Notes: a model not told the origin generated them from the letters alone. A stretch of 64,000 bases of DNA from Glutamicibacter nicotianae (GCF_006539525.1 NZ_BJNE01000001.1:124001-188000), one strand, 5' to 3'. Counted from the stretch's first letter, positions 15,939-26,717 are shown. Translations and numbers: made by a program.

Positions 15939-17681
15939 ATGTCATCAATCAGACCTGTTAAGCAGGCGCGCAAAGCGTTGCTGTGGTTGCTGGTCGTCTT
16001 CATCATCGCAACCGGCGTGTTGGTGGGTGGTGCGGTGAACGGCAAAACCGGATGGGGGCCGAAGCTGGCCCTCGACCTCGAAGGCGGCACCGAGATGATC
16101 CTGGCCCCTCGGGTCCAGGGCGACGAGGCGATCAACCAAGAGCAGCTGGACCAAGCGGTGGAGATCATCCGCCAGCGCGTGGACGGTTCCGGTGTCACCG
16201 AATCGGAAATCACCACCCAGTCCGGACGCAACGTCGTGGTCTCGATGCCCGGTACCCCGGACCAGACCACCCGCGATTTGATCCAGGCCTCGGCCAACAT
16301 GGAATTCCGCCCGGTGCTGATCACCGGTGGATTCGCGGCCACTCCGAAGGAAGACCGCACCCCCAAGGAAGACCTGCCAAAGCCTAGCGGCAAGCCGGAG
16401 AATCCATCGGATACCAACTGGATCACCCCAGAGCTGTTCCAGGAGTTCGAAGGCTACGACTGCGAGGTAGAGCTCAAGGATCGCGGTGGCGAAGCCGCCG
16501 ACCCAGACAAGCCAATGATCTCCTGCGACCGCGAGATGGGCGTGAAGTACATCCTCGGCCCGCAGGAAATCTCCGGTGACATGATCAAGGACGCCTACGC
16601 CCAGTTGGCCCGCGGCGTCAATGGATCGGTGACCGGCGAATGGGTCGTCGTTATCGAGTTCAACGCCGAAGGCACCAAGCTCTTCGCGGATACCACCCAG
16701 CGTCTGATTGCCCTGCAGGGGTCGCAGAACCAGTTCGCTATCGTGCTTGATGGCGAAACCATTTCGGCGCCAACCACCAATGCAGTGATTTCCGATGGCC
16801 GTCCGCAGATTTCCGGCGGTTTCACCCAGGAAAGCTCGCAGGCGTTGGCCGAGCAGCTGAAGTACGGCGCGCTGCCAATCAGCTTCGACATCCAGTCCGA
16901 GCGCCAGGTTTCCGCAACCCTGGGCGCTGACCAGCTCACCGCTGGCCTCATCGCCGGCATCATCGGCCTGGTTCTGGTCTTCATCTACTCGCTGTTCCAG
17001 TACCGGGCCTTGGGCCTGGTGACCATCGCGTCGCTGCTGGTTTCCGGCGTGCTCACCTACCTGGCGCTGGTGCTGCTGGGCTGGGGCATGAACTACCGCC
17101 TGTCGCTGGCAGGCGTCGCCGGCCTGATCGTTGCCATCGGCCTCATCGCCGACTCGTTCATCGTGTACTTCGAGCGCGTGCGCGATGAGCTGCGCGAAGG
17201 CAGGCCGCTGGCAAGCGCCGTGGATATCGGCTGGAAGCGCGCCAAGCGCACCATTCTGGCATCCAAGGCAGTGAACGTGCTGGCCGCAATCGTGCTCTAC
17301 ATCGTTGCCGTGGGCAACGTGCGAGGCTTCGCCTTCACCCTGGGCCTGACCGCCATCATCGACCTCATCGTCGTGTACGGCCTGACCCACCCGACCTTGG
17401 TGCTGCTGGCACGCACCAAGTTCTTCGCCAACGGCCACCCGATGTCGGGCATGGATCCATCGTTGCTTGGCGTCAAGCCGCTGTACCAGGGCGCGGGCAA
17501 GGTTCGCCGCTTCGATGAGAATGTTGCGGCAAATCGCGGCAAGAAGAATGCGAAGGCATCGGCTGAGGCAGCGAAGCGCATGACCATTGCCGAACGCCGC
17601 CGTGCACAGACCGAGCAGTCCGCTGGCTCGAACGCGTCTGGCAGCACGCAGGCCAAGGCCCAGGAGGAGAACAATGAATAA
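15939..17681 (+). CDS. secD: Protein translocase subunit SecD
   Basis: A 580-residue inner-membrane protein that uses proton flow to help pull secreted proteins through SecYEG. It has one N-terminal helix, a large external domain (P1) starting with LDLEGGTEMIL, and five C-terminal helices beginning at about residue 330 (AGLIAGIIGLVLVFIYSLFQ), with the conserved GLIVAIGLIADSFIVYFER region. A hydrophilic cytosolic tail rich in Lys, Ala and Gln ends the protein. Its last codons overlap the start of secF by 8 bases (ATGAATAA). Confidence 0.96.
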   Translation: MSSIRPVKQARKALLWLLVVFIIATGVLVGGAVNGKTGWGPKLALDLEGGTEMILAPRVQGDEAINQEQLDQAVEIIRQRVDGSGVTESEITTQSGRNVVVSMPGTPDQTTRDLIQASANMEFRPVLITGGFAATPKEDRTPKEDLPKPSGKPENPSDTNWITPELFQEFEGYDCEVELKDRGGEAADPDKPMISCDREMGVKYILGPQEISGDMIKDAYAQLARGVNGSVTGEWVVVIEFNAEGTKLFADTTQRLIALQGSQNQFAIVLDGETISAPTTNAVISDGRPQISGGFTQESSQALAEQLKYGALPISFDIQSERQVSATLGADQLTAGLIAGIIGLVLVFIYSLFQYRALGLVTIASLLVSGVLTYLALVLLGWGMNYRLSLAGVAGLIVAIGLIADSFIVYFERVRDELREGRPLASAVDIGWKRAKRTILASKAVNVLAAIVLYIVAVGNVRGFAFTLGLTAIIDLIVVYGLTHPTLVLLARTKFFANGHPMSGMDPSLLGVKPLYQGAGKVRRFDENVAANRGKKNAKASAEAAKRMTIAERRRAQTEQSAGSNASGSTQAKAQEENNE

Positions 17682-18642
17682 GCTAGTCACTTGGGGCAAC
17701 GAGCTCTACACCGGCAAGCGTTCCTACCCGTTCACTTCCAAGCACCGCTTGTGGTTCCTGATCGCCGGCATCCTGGTGATCCTGTCCATCCTGATCCCGG
17801 TGGTCAAGGGCGGATTCAATCTGGGTATCGACTTCCGCGGCGGTTCCGAATTCACCGTTTCGGATGTGCAGAACACGGATATCTCGATTGGCGAAGAGAC
17901 GGTCAGCTCGGTGGCTTCGGGATCTGAGGCAACGGTGACCAATATTGCTCCGGGCACCATGCGCGTGCAGACCGAGCGTTTGAGCGATGACCAGACCCTG
18001 GCCATTGCCGATCAGCTCGCGAAGAACTACGGCGTCAGCAGCGACGAAGTGACCAGCAACTTCATCGGCCCGACCTGGGGCGAAGACGTTTCACGCCAGG
18101 CATTGTTTGGCCTGGTCGTCTTCGTGGTCCTGGTGGGCTTGCTGATGGCAGCCTACTTCCGCACCTGGAAGATGTCGCTGGCAGCGATCGTCGGCCTGAT
18201 GGCAGTGGTGATCGTGACTGGGGGCATCTACTCGCTGACCGGTTTCGAAATCACGCCGAGCGCGATCATCGGCTTCCTGACCATCCTGAGCTACTCGCTG
18301 TATGACACCGTGGTGGTTTTCGACAAGGTCCGCGAAAACACCAAGGACTACACCCAGCAGACCAAGCGCACCTTCGAGCAGCTGGTCAACCTCGCGGTGA
18401 ACCAGACCCTGGTCCGCTCGATCAACACCTCGGTTGTTGCCGTGCTGCCGGTGGCCGCGATCCTGTTCATCGGCTCCTACCTGCTGGGAGCCGGTACGCT
18501 CAAGGACCTGTCCTTGGCGCTGTTCGTCGGCATCATCGTCTCGGCCCTGTCGACCCTGTTCGTCCAGGCACCGATGTTCCACTGGCTGCGCCACAAGGAC
18601 GAGGACGTGGTTGCGCACGACAAGAAGATGGCAGCGCTCTAA
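17674..18642 (+). CDS. secF: Protein translocase subunit SecF
   Basis: A 322-residue partner of SecD. The start MNKLVTWGNELYTG is supported by AGGAGG eight bases before the ATG; longer open sequence upstream lies inside secD in another frame. It has the first helix (LWFLIAGILVILSILIP), the motif GIDFRGGSEF, and the C-terminal helical bundle with the family signature FLTILSYSLYDTVVVFDKVREN. It overlaps secD by 8 bases, so translation probably depends on termination and re-initiation. A strong terminator follows. Confidence 0.97.
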   Translation: MNKLVTWGNELYTGKRSYPFTSKHRLWFLIAGILVILSILIPVVKGGFNLGIDFRGGSEFTVSDVQNTDISIGEETVSSVASGSEATVTNIAPGTMRVQTERLSDDQTLAIADQLAKNYGVSSDEVTSNFIGPTWGEDVSRQALFGLVVFVVLVGLLMAAYFRTWKMSLAAIVGLMAVVIVTGGIYSLTGFEITPSAIIGFLTILSYSLYDTVVVFDKVRENTKDYTQQTKRTFEQLVNLAVNQTLVRSINTSVVAVLPVAAILFIGSYLLGAGTLKDLSLALFVGIIVSALSTLFVQAPMFHWLRHKDEDVVAHDKKMAAL

Positions 18643-18660
18643 CGCAATCTGAAGTCTAGA

Positions 18661-18696
18661 AAATGGTGCCCCCGGCAGATGCCGGGGGCACCATTT
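18661..18696 (+). terminator. Strong terminator after secF
   Basis: A perfect 16-bp stem (18661-18676 with 18681-18696) capped by the loop AGAT; the arm ends in ATTT followed by CGCTT. It separates the sec genes from rel. Confidence 0.88.
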
Positions 18697-18719
18697 CGCT
18701 TAAGCTGGAAGATGCGTAA

Positions 18720-18749
18720 TTAGTTGTCACCGCGCGAACGTGCTATAAC
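18720..18749 (+). promoter_or_regulatory. Candidate promoter of rel
   Basis: TTAGTT (18720-18725) and TATAAC (18744-18749) are separated by 18 bases, about 130 bases before the chosen rel start. A TTGTCA hexamer at 18724 is an alternative -35 with short spacing. Confidence 0.4.
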
Positions 18750-18880
18750 GTTTGAACTAAAGAAGGTGTTTTTCAAGTGCACGGCCACCGGTGATCTGGC
18801 GGCCCGAAACTACCGATGGATTTGACCGGGCTCCATTCAGGCTTCGGGACAATTCCAACGGCAACGGGAAGGAGCGGGGC

Positions 18881-21148
18881 ATGGCGAATACGCCTAACCT
18901 GAACAATTCGAAACGACGCTCTATCTCTCGTTTGGTGCGCTTTGCAGGCCGGGGGAGCACCCCGAGCACATCGCCGACTCTCGAACCGCTGCTGCGCACG
19001 GTCAAGTCGAAACATCCGAAAGCCGATCTGGATTTGCTGGTCCGTGCCTACGAGGTCGCCGAAAAATATCATGAGGGCCAAAAGCGCAAGAGCGGCGACC
19101 CCTATATCACGCACCCGGTCGCGGTCGCCACGATCTTGGCAGAAATGGGCATGACCGGTTCGATTCTCGCCGCTGCCTTGCTGCACGACACGGTCGAAGA
19201 CACCGAGTACTCCCTCGAGTCGGTGAAGAAGGAATTCTCCGAAGAAATCGCCATGCTGGTGGACGGCGTGACCAAGCTGGACAAGGTCACCTACGGCGAT
19301 GCGGCCCCCGCCGAAACCGTGCGCAAAATGGTCGTCGCCATGTCCCGCGACATCCGCGTGCTGCTGATCAAGCTGGCCGACCGCCTGCACAATGCCCGCA
19401 CCTGGCGCTACGTCTCGCCGGAATCCTCCTCCCGCAAGGCGAAGGAAACCCTGGAAATCTTCGCTCCGCTGGCACACCGCCTGGGCATGAACACGGTCAA
19501 ATGGGAGCTGGAGGACCTGTCCTTCGCCGCTTTGCATCCCAAGGTCTACCAGGAGATCGTCCGCATGGTCGGCGACCGCACCCCTGAACGCGAAAAGTAC
19601 CTTTCATCAATCCGCCAGACCCTTTCGCGCGATCTGGGAGATGTGGCCATCCACGCCTCGGTATCCGGTCGGCCCAAGCACTACTATTCGATCTACCAGA
19701 AGATGATCGTGCGCGGCAAGGACTTCGACGACATCCATGACCTGATGGGCGTGCGGATCCTGGTCGACACCGTCAAGGACTGCTACGGCGCGCTGGGCGT
19801 CGTGCACGCGGAGTGGAATCCGCTGCCCAACCGCTTCAAGGACTACATCGCCATCCCGAAGCTGAATCTCTACCAGTCGCTGCACACCACGGTGATGGGT
19901 CCCGAGGGCAAGCCCGTGGAAATCCAGATCCGCACCCATGACATGCATGTGCGCGCTGAATACGGCGTCGCCGCGCATTTCCAGTACAAGCATGGCCAGA
20001 CCGACAACTCCATGCTCTCTCCGGAGCAGAACATGGATTGGCTGCGGTCCTTGATGGAATGGCAGGCTGATACCGCCGACTCCGAAGAATTCCTGGACGG
20101 CCTGCGCTACACCATCAGTTCCGCCGAGGTCTACGTGTTCACCCCGAAGGGCGACATCATGTCCCTTCCAGTTGGGGCAACACCGGTGGACTTCGCCTAC
20201 TCGATCCACACCGACGTAGGGCACCGCACCATCGGTTCGCGCGTCAACGGCAAGCTCGTGCCCTTGCATACCGAACTCAAGCAGGGCGATGTGGTGGAGG
20301 TCTTCACCTCCAAGGCCGAGGGCGCCGGCCCATCCCAGGACTGGCAGAATTTCGTCAAGTCGCCGCGGGCCAAGGCGAAGATCCGCGGCTACTTCTCCAA
20401 GGAGCGCCGCGAAGAGGCCATCGAAAAGGGCAAGGAGCTGCTGACCAAGGAACTGCGTCGCAACCAGCTGCCGTTGCAGAAGCTGATGACGCACGATTTG
20501 CTCACCGCGGTAGCCAACGAGCTGCACCACACTGACATTTCTGCGCTGTACCAATCGGTGGGCGACGGCCATACCAGTGCGCAAAACGTCATCGAGCATC
20601 TAACGGCTCTGATCGGCCCGCCAGAAGCCGAACAGGTCGATGAGGAAGCGGTAATCCACCCGGTCGCTCCTAGCCCGTCTACGGGCAATGAGGCCGGTGT
20701 GATCGTGGAAGGCCTGGGCGACGTGCTGGTCAAGCTGGCGCGTTGCTGCACCCCAGTGCCGCCAGATGAGATCCAAGGGTTCGTCACCCGAGGCGCCGGC
20801 GTCTCGGTGCACCGCACGGATTGCCTGAACCTGACGCAGCTCGCCGAGCAGCCCGATCGGCTCGTCAACGTCACATGGGCCACCAAGCACCACGGCGTGT
20901 TCCTGGTCGAGATCCAGGTCGAGGCGCTGGACCGCAAATCGCTGCTTTCCGACGTGACCCGGATCCTTTCCGAAAGCCACCTGAACATCCTCTCCGCCAG
21001 TGTGCAGACCAGCAAGGACCGTGTTGCCATTTCGCGCTTCGCCTTCGAAATGGGCGACCCGAAGTTCCTGAGCCACGTGCTGAACCAGGTGCGGCGGATT
21101 GATGGCGTCTACGATGTCTACCGCACCACTGCGGGATCGCGCCGGTAA
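18881..21148 (+). CDS. relA: Bifunctional (p)ppGpp synthetase/hydrolase Rel
   Basis: A 755-residue long RSH protein controlling the stringent response. In order: the HD hydrolase domain with HDTVEDTE (His102, Asp103), the synthetase domain with [18 protein letters not shown] and [21 protein letters not shown], the TGS domain ([19 protein letters not shown]), a helical and zinc-finger part with ARCCTPVP, and a C-terminal ACT domain. Both catalytic domains look intact, as is usual for the single actinobacterial Rel. I chose the ATG at 18881 because GGAAGGAG precedes it at proper spacing; the frame is open 30 codons further up. Confidence 0.95.
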   Translation: MANTPNLNNSKRRSISRLVRFAGRGSTPSTSPTLEPLLRTVKSKHPKADLDLLVRAYEVAEKYHEGQKRKSGDPYITHPVAVATILAEMGMTGSILAAALLHDTVEDTEYSLESVKKEFSEEIAMLVDGVTKLDKVTYGDAAPAETVRKMVVAMSRDIRVLLIKLADRLHNARTWRYVSPESSSRKAKETLEIFAPLAHRLGMNTVKWELEDLSFAALHPKVYQEIVRMVGDRTPEREKYLSSIRQTLSRDLGDVAIHASVSGRPKHYYSIYQKMIVRGKDFDDIHDLMGVRILVDTVKDCYGALGVVHAEWNPLPNRFKDYIAIPKLNLYQSLHTTVMGPEGKPVEIQIRTHDMHVRAEYGVAAHFQYKHGQTDNSMLSPEQNMDWLRSLMEWQADTADSEEFLDGLRYTISSAEVYVFTPKGDIMSLPVGATPVDFAYSIHTDVGHRTIGSRVNGKLVPLHTELKQGDVVEVFTSKAEGAGPSQDWQNFVKSPRAKAKIRGYFSKERREEAIEKGKELLTKELRRNQLPLQKLMTHDLLTAVANELHHTDISALYQSVGDGHTSAQNVIEHLTALIGPPEAEQVDEEAVIHPVAPSPSTGNEAGVIVEGLGDVLVKLARCCTPVPPDEIQGFVTRGAGVSVHRTDCLNLTQLAEQPDRLVNVTWATKHHGVFLVEIQVEALDRKSLLSDVTRILSESHLNILSASVQTSKDRVAISRFAFEMGDPKFLSHVLNQVRRIDGVYDVYRTTAGSRR

Positions 21149-21170
21149 CTTGCCTGGCCGGCCCCGCGGC

Positions 21171-21794
21171 CTATGCGGCCTGTGCTGTGCCGGAGAAGGA
21201 CTGCACCAGGCGCAGCGCCCTGGATCGTTCAGGTGACGGATCCTCGCTATCCAGCGCCTGCCGGATCAAATCCAAGTTCAGGTAGGGGTCTGCCAGGGAT
21301 ATGACGGTGCCCAGCACCCGGCTGGCAATGGGCAACGGATCATATTTGGCGCAATCGCAGGCGCTGCGCAATGCCGTGGTGACCTTGAGTCGGCTGCGGA
21401 ACACCATCTGCGTATCCGGCACCTGCATCTGGGCGAATTCGGCCTTCAGGCCGTGCCCGGGATAAAAGGGCCGATGGTAGTTCTTGGTGTAGATGCACAA
21501 GGTGAAGACCGAGGGCAAGAGCCCGTGGATCCAGGCCGCGGTCTGCCGCGCCAGCACGGCATCGCGGTCCAGTTCCCGGCCGCAGGCGAAGCCTGCAATG
21601 CGGGCACGCACCGAGGCGTTGACCTGGATGCTGCTGGGCAGGAAGTAATCACCAAGCACCTCGCGCAATAAGCCGTTGGAAGCCATGGCGTCCAACTCAT
21701 TACGGGTGAACATCTCGCCGGCGATCCAGAGATCCCCGGGAATGCGCAACGCGGCGGCGCGGGGTCCGGTAGCTGCGGAATTTCTCGTTTCCAT
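21171..21794 (-). CDS. AbiEi-like antitoxin-domain protein (putative transcription regulator)
   Basis: A 207-residue protein I can place only loosely. The N-terminal part (FTRNELDAMASNGLLREVLGD followed by YFLP) has the spacing of the winged-helix domain of AbiEi-type antitoxins ('LLTR..L...G...R.V.GVY'), and ARQTAAWIHGLLP resembles the next conserved block of that family ('AA WLHG'). The remainder is unassigned; it contains a pair of Cys in RSACDCAKYDP. No AbiEii toxin or other partner gene is adjacent. It is convergent with rel and followed upstream by the DUF349 gene. Many Arthrobacter-like genomes carry such orphan genes; function unknown. Confidence 0.5.
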   Translation of the reverse strand: METRNSAATGPRAAALRIPGDLWIAGEMFTRNELDAMASNGLLREVLGDYFLPSSIQVNASVRARIAGFACGRELDRDAVLARQTAAWIHGLLPSVFTLCIYTKNYHRPFYPGHGLKAEFAQMQVPDTQMVFRSRLKVTTALRSACDCAKYDPLPIASRVLGTVISLADPYLNLDLIRQALDSEDPSPERSRALRLVQSFSGTAQAA

Positions 21795-21854
21795 AGAGCT
21801 ACTGAACCAGTCCGCACCGCCGCGTTGGCGGGTTGCAAGCGATCTGTGGATTAC

Positions 21855-23213
21855 TTACTGGAAGTCGGCTGCCGACTTCTCCAAGGTGCTCAGCCACATG
21901 CGGCGTGCATCCAGGGCTTCCTGGGCTGCCGCGATCTGCTTGGCATTGCCCTTGGCCTGCGCTGCTGCCAGATCATCTTCCAGAGCGGCGATGGTGTCCT
22001 GCAGCTGCGAGAGCATGGAGTTGGAACGGGCCTTGGTCTCCGGGTTGGAACGACGCCACTGCTCGTCCTCGGCACCCTTGACCGCGTCCTCGACCTGGCG
22101 CAGTGCCGACTCGATGCGCTGCAGGTCGTTGCGCGGCACCTTGCCGGCTTCTTCCCAGCGGGTGCGGATCGAATCCAGCTCCTTCTTGGCGGCGGCCAGA
22201 TCCTTGATCGGAAGCAGCGCGCGGGCTTCTTCCAGCAGCGCTTCCTTCACCACGAGGTTCTGGGCGTACTCTTCATCGATCTTGGCGTTGGCCGCGGCGC
22301 GAGCCTGGAAGAAGACATCCTGGGCGGCGCGGAAGCGGCTCCAGAGTTGGTCGTCGTCCTTGCGCGAGGCGCGGCGCGACTTCTTCCACTCATCCATGAG
22401 CTTGCGGTACTCGGCGGCTGTGGCAGCCCAGTCGGTCGAACCCTGCAGCGCCTCGGCGCGGGCGATCAGTTCTTCCTTCACTTCCTTGGCTGCCGCGTTG
22501 GTCGAATCCAGCTGCGAGAAGTACGCGCGGCGGTGGCGGTCGAAGGTGGTGCGGGCCGAACGGAACCGCTTCCACAGCGCATCCTCGGTGGCGCGCGGCA
22601 GGCGGACCGAGGAACGCTGCGCGCCCTTCCAGGCATCGAACAGCTCGTTCATCGTGGCCGAAGCGGTCTTCCACTGGATCTGCTCCGGGCGCTTGGCGGC
22701 CAGGGCCTCGGCCTGCTCGACAATGGCTTCGCGGGCAGCGAGCTGCTCGGCACGCGCCTCGTCGTTGGCCTTGCGCTGTTCGCTGGCCAATGCCTCGACG
22801 GCGACGCGGACATCTTCCAGGCGGGATTCCAGTGCCGGGATGTCGCCGACCATATGGCGTTCGGCGACGGTGGCCGAGAGCGCCTGCACAGCCTTGCTGA
22901 GCTCGCCGGCCGGGGCCTTGGCGACAACACGCTGCTCCAGCAGCATCAGCTGCGAGAGCGCGTCATCGTATTTGCGCACGAAGTAGCCAAGGGCTTCTTC
23001 CTGGGTTGCGTCCGGGTACTGGCCCACGGGCGACTCGGTGCCGTCGATGATAACGGAGACGTGGCCGTCCTCGGTCACGCGGGCGAACTTGGCCGCTTCA
23101 TCGAGGGGAGTGGTGTGTGCGACGCTTGGCGCTACAACCGGCTTTGCGGCAGGCTTCTGCGCCTGTGGCAAGGGGGTCTTCTGGCTGTCGTCGGATTGCT
23201 GACTGGTGGTCAC
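21855..23213 (-). CDS. DUF349 repeat protein
   Basis: A 452-residue, highly helical, Ala/Glu/Arg-rich soluble protein. It contains several copies of the DUF349 repeat, recognisable by W-containing blocks such as QIQWKTASATMNELFDAWKG, LWKRFRSARTTFDRHRR, DWAATAAEYRKLMDEWKKS and LWSRFRAAQDVFFQAR, spaced by about 75 residues. The first 45 residues are a Pro/Ala-rich disordered tail. The GTG at 23213 is the likely start. The molecular role of DUF349 proteins is not established. It is divergent from hisS. Confidence 0.85.
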   Translation of the reverse strand: MTTSQQSDDSQKTPLPQAQKPAAKPVVAPSVAHTTPLDEAAKFARVTEDGHVSVIIDGTESPVGQYPDATQEEALGYFVRKYDDALSQLMLLEQRVVAKAPAGELSKAVQALSATVAERHMVGDIPALESRLEDVRVAVEALASEQRKANDEARAEQLAAREAIVEQAEALAAKRPEQIQWKTASATMNELFDAWKGAQRSSVRLPRATEDALWKRFRSARTTFDRHRRAYFSQLDSTNAAAKEVKEELIARAEALQGSTDWAATAAEYRKLMDEWKKSRRASRKDDDQLWSRFRAAQDVFFQARAAANAKIDEEYAQNLVVKEALLEEARALLPIKDLAAAKKELDSIRTRWEEAGKVPRNDLQRIESALRQVEDAVKGAEDEQWRRSNPETKARSNSMLSQLQDTIAALEDDLAAAQAKGNAKQIAAAQEALDARRMWLSTLEKSAADFQ

Positions 23214-23356
23214 CGCTGAAACTCTTTCACTTTACGAGCACTTGCTTTAGCCAACTCTACCTGTGACCTCCGCTTCTTAGTAAGCCGACGTGCACAGGTT
23301 TCTCGGGTTTCGGGCTATAAGATGGATAGGTAGCCCAATTTGCACTAAGGAGTTTC

Positions 23357-24679
23357 ATGGCACGCAAGGCCTCACTATCAGGTTTCCCGGAATGGCTTCC
23401 AGCCGAACGGGCTGTCGAACAGCACGTGCTGGACACCTTGCGCCATGTCTTCGAGCTTCATGGATTCGCCAATATCGAGACCCGTGCCGTGGAAACCCGC
23501 GCGCAGCTGCTGCGCAAGGGCGAAATCGACAAGGAAGTCTACGGACTGTCGCGCCTGGCCGCCGAGGATGACAAGAACGATCCGAACGCGCTGGCCCTGC
23601 ACTTCGACCTCACCGTGCCTTTCGCCCGCTACGTGGTGGAGAACGCCGGACACCTGGCCTTCCCGTTCCGCCGCTACCAGATGCAGAAGGTGTGGCGCGG
23701 CGAACGCCCGCAGGATGGCCGTTTCCGCGAATTCACCCAGGCAGATATCGACGTCGTGGGCGATGGCGCCCTGCCCTTCAGCTACGACGTGGAACTGGCG
23801 CTGACCATCGCAGATGCGCTCTCCGCCCTGCCGATCGGAGATTTCCGCCTGCGCGTGAACAACCGCAAGCTGGCCGAAGGCTTCTACCGCGGCCTGGGCT
23901 TGGACGATCCGGATGCCGTGCTGCGCGCCATCGACAAGCTGGAGAAGATCGGCGATGACGCAGTTGCCAAGATCCTCATCGAGGAAGTCGGCGCCACCGC
24001 AGAGCAGGCGGCCGCCGCCCTGGCCCTGGCCAAGATCCGCACCCTGGACACCTCCTTCATTGAGCAGGTCCGCGCACTGGGCGTGGCGCACGAGCTGCTG
24101 GACACCGGCCTGGATGAGCTCGCGCAGGTCATCGACGCCGCGTCCAAGCGCGCACCGGGCAAGGTCATGGCAGACCTGTCCATCGCCCGCGGCCTGGACT
24201 ACTACACCGGCACCGTCTACGAAACCGTGCTGGTGGGCCATGAATCCCTGGGCTCAATCTGCTCGGGCGGGCGCTACGAATCGTTGGCTTCCAAGGGGAA
24301 GAAGAACTACCCGGGCGTGGGCCTGTCCATCGGCGTCACCCGCCTGGTCTCGCGCATCCTCGCCGAAGAGGTGGTCACCGCCAGCCGCTCGGTGCCTTCG
24401 GTGGCATATGTCACCTTGGCCAACGAGGACTCCTGGCACGAAGCGCAGGATGTCGCCGCGCAGCTGCGTGAGCGTGGCATTGCCTGCGAGGTCGCGGCCA
24501 GCGCGGAAAAGTTCGGCAAGCAGATCAAATACGCTGATCGCCGCGGGATTCCGTTCGTATGGTTCACCCACGCCGACGGCACCCACGAGGTCAAGGACAT
24601 CCGCTCCGGCGAGCAGGTGCCAGCCGATCCGGCCACTTGGACGCCGGCCGAATCAGATCTTAAGATCGCCATCAGCTAG
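23357..24679 (+). CDS. hisS: Histidine-tRNA ligase
   Basis: A 440-residue class II aminoacyl-tRNA synthetase that charges tRNA-His. Motif 2 appears as MQKVWRGERPQDGRFREFTQADID, the histidine-specific segments as ARGLDYYTGTVYE and SICSGGRYE, and motif 3 as GVGLSIGVTRL; the C-terminal anticodon-binding domain follows. Its AAGGAG ribosome-binding site is well placed. A TATAAGAT element at 23316-23323 could be its -10 region. aspS follows after 89 bases. Confidence 0.95.
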   Translation: MARKASLSGFPEWLPAERAVEQHVLDTLRHVFELHGFANIETRAVETRAQLLRKGEIDKEVYGLSRLAAEDDKNDPNALALHFDLTVPFARYVVENAGHLAFPFRRYQMQKVWRGERPQDGRFREFTQADIDVVGDGALPFSYDVELALTIADALSALPIGDFRLRVNNRKLAEGFYRGLGLDDPDAVLRAIDKLEKIGDDAVAKILIEEVGATAEQAAAALALAKIRTLDTSFIEQVRALGVAHELLDTGLDELAQVIDAASKRAPGKVMADLSIARGLDYYTGTVYETVLVGHESLGSICSGGRYESLASKGKKNYPGVGLSIGVTRLVSRILAEEVVTASRSVPSVAYVTLANEDSWHEAQDVAAQLRERGIACEVAASAEKFGKQIKYADRRGIPFVWFTHADGTHEVKDIRSGEQVPADPATWTPAESDLKIAIS

Positions 24680-24768
24680 TTTCAGGGCTTTGCCGCCCGT
24701 CCGCGCACCAGTAATGGTGCACTAAACTTCATGGGAAGAAACTTTCCACACAAACCGAAAGGATCGTA

Positions 24769-26571
24769 GTGCTACGCACTCATCAGCTGGGCGTCTTGAA
24801 CGCCGAGCACATTGGACAGCAAGTCACCCTCACCGGCTGGGTCGCACGCCGCCGTGACCACGGCGGAGTCGCCTTCTTGGATTTGCGCGACGCGTCGGGC
24901 GTGGCCCAGGTCGTCGTGCGCGATGAAGAGGACTTCCATCCGCTGCGCAATGAGTTCGTCCTGCAGATCACCGGCAATGTCGAGCGCCGCCCGGAAGGCA
25001 ACGAGAACCCGAACCTGCCAACCGGCGAGATCGAGGTCATCGCGGACACCGTGACCGTGCTGAACACCGCCGCTCCGCTGCCGTTCCAGGTCGATGAGCA
25101 CGTCGAGGTCGGCGAAGAGGCGCGCCTGCGCCACCGCTACCTGGATCTGCGCCGCCCGACCCCGGCACGCAACATCCGCCTGCGCTCCGAAGCCAACCGC
25201 GTCGCACGCAACCTGCTGCACGATGAGGGCTTCATTGAAATCGAAACCCCGACGCTGACCCGCTCCACCCCGGAAGGCGCCCGCGACTTCGTCGTGCCTG
25301 CACGCCTGACCCCGGGCTCCTGGTACGCGCTGCCTCAGTCCCCGCAGCTGTTCAAGCAGCTGCTGCAGGTCGGCGGCTTCGAGAAGTACTACCAGATCGC
25401 CCGCTGCTACCGCGACGAGGACTTCCGCGCGGACCGCCAGCCGGAGTTCACCCAGCTGGACATCGAGGCATCGTTCGTCGAGGAAGACGACATCATCGCG
25501 CTCGGCGAGAAGCTGGTCAAGGAGCTGTGGAGCCTGATCGACGTCCAGGTGCCGACCCCGATCCGCCGCATGGCCTACTCCGAGGCAATGGCCAAGTACG
25601 GTTCGGACAAGCCGGACCTGCGCTTCGGCCTGGAACTGACGGAGATGACCGAGTACTTCGCGAACACCTCCTTCAAGGTGTTCCAGTCCGAGTACGTCGG
25701 TGCCGTCGTCATGCCTGGAGGCGCATCCCAGCCACGCCGCACCCTGGATGCCTGGCAGGAATTCGCCAAGCAGCGCGGTGCCAAGGGCCTGGCCTACGTG
25801 CTGATCAAGGAAGATGGCGAGCTGGCAGGCCCAGTGGCCAAGAACCTGTCCGACGAGGAGAAGGCCGGCCTGGCCGCGGCCACCGGCGCCTCTGCCGGCG
25901 ACTGCATCTTCTTCTCCGCCGGCAAGAAGAACGAATCCCGCGCGCTGCTCGGCTCGGTTCGTGTCGAGATCGGCCACCGCACCGGCCTGATCAAGGACGG
26001 CGACTGGGCCTTCGTCTGGATCGTTGATGCACCGATGTTCGAAGCCGCTTCCGACGCTGTCGCTTCCGGCGACGTGGCAGTGGGCGCCGGCGCCTGGACC
26101 GCTGTGCACCACGCGTTCACCAGCCCGAAGCCTGAGTTCATGGATACCTTTGACACCGATCCTGGCTCGGCCCTGTCCTATGCCTACGACATTGTCTGCA
26201 ACGGCAATGAAATCGGCGGCGGCTCGATACGTATTCATCAGCGCGACGTGCAGGAGCGTGTCTTCAAGGTCATGGGCGTGACCCAGGAGCAGGCCGACAC
26301 CCAGTTCGGCTTCCTGCTCGAGGGCTTCAAGTACGGCGCCCCACCGCATGGCGGCATTGCCCTGGGCTGGGACCGCGTGCTGCAGCTGCTGACCAACTCG
26401 GAGTCCATCCGCGACGTCATCGCCTTCCCGAAGACCGGTGGCGGCTTCGATCCGCTGACCCAGGCTCCTGCGCCAATTACCCCGCAGCAGCGCAAGGAAG
26501 CCGGCATCGACTTCAAGCCGGAAAAGAAGAAGGCCGAAGAAGGCGACAAGGCTGAAGCAGAAGCCAAGTAG
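24769..26571 (+). CDS. aspS: Aspartate-tRNA ligase (probably also tRNA-Asn charging)
   Basis: A 600-residue bacterial-type AspRS. The N-terminal OB fold ([21 protein letters not shown]) is followed by the class II core with motif 2 ([19 protein letters not shown]), the bacterial GAD insertion, and motif 3 ([13 protein letters not shown]). The C-terminus ends in a charged Lys/Glu/Ala tail. The GTG start at 24769 has GAAAGGA upstream. Whether it is discriminating or also charges tRNA-Asn depends on gatCAB, which is not in the window. A TAAACT hexamer at 24723-24728 may be its -10 box. Confidence 0.96.
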   Translation: MLRTHQLGVLNAEHIGQQVTLTGWVARRRDHGGVAFLDLRDASGVAQVVVRDEEDFHPLRNEFVLQITGNVERRPEGNENPNLPTGEIEVIADTVTVLNTAAPLPFQVDEHVEVGEEARLRHRYLDLRRPTPARNIRLRSEANRVARNLLHDEGFIEIETPTLTRSTPEGARDFVVPARLTPGSWYALPQSPQLFKQLLQVGGFEKYYQIARCYRDEDFRADRQPEFTQLDIEASFVEEDDIIALGEKLVKELWSLIDVQVPTPIRRMAYSEAMAKYGSDKPDLRFGLELTEMTEYFANTSFKVFQSEYVGAVVMPGGASQPRRTLDAWQEFAKQRGAKGLAYVLIKEDGELAGPVAKNLSDEEKAGLAAATGASAGDCIFFSAGKKNESRALLGSVRVEIGHRTGLIKDGDWAFVWIVDAPMFEAASDAVASGDVAVGAGAWTAVHHAFTSPKPEFMDTFDTDPGSALSYAYDIVCNGNEIGGGSIRIHQRDVQERVFKVMGVTQEQADTQFGFLLEGFKYGAPPHGGIALGWDRVLQLLTNSESIRDVIAFPKTGGGFDPLTQAPAPITPQQRKEAGIDFKPEKKKAEEGDKAEAEAK

Positions 26572-26588
26572 GCATTCGCTGTTCAAGG

Positions 26589-26632
26589 AAGCCGGGTGGA
26601 ACGCATTTCATGTGTTCCATCCGGCTTCTTTT
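26589..26632 (+). terminator. Terminator after aspS
   Basis: Stem AAGCCGGGTGGAAC (26589-26602) pairs with GTTCCATCCGGCTT (26614-26627) with one G-U pair, 11-base loop, followed by CTTTT. Confidence 0.85.
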
Positions 26633-26674
26633 GCGTATTTGTTGGCCAAGCAATGGATTAATGGCGATTTTAAT

Positions 26675-26697
26675 ACTAGGTTGGTTTTCAACCTAGT
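26675..26697. promoter_or_regulatory. Palindromic operator candidate upstream of the membrane-protein/PadR pair
   Basis: Perfect 9-bp inverted repeat ACTAGGTTG-(5)-CAACCTAGT, overlapping the -10-like TAATAC at 26671. A PadR-family regulator is the second gene of the unit, so autoregulation through this site is a natural inference. Confidence 0.5.
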
Positions 26698-26717
26698 TTT
26701 CGATCCCAGGAGAACCC

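Noticed and set aside
15945-17699. Minus-strand open frame of 584 codons opposite secD
   Set aside because: Mirror of the real secD gene with no recognisable domain.
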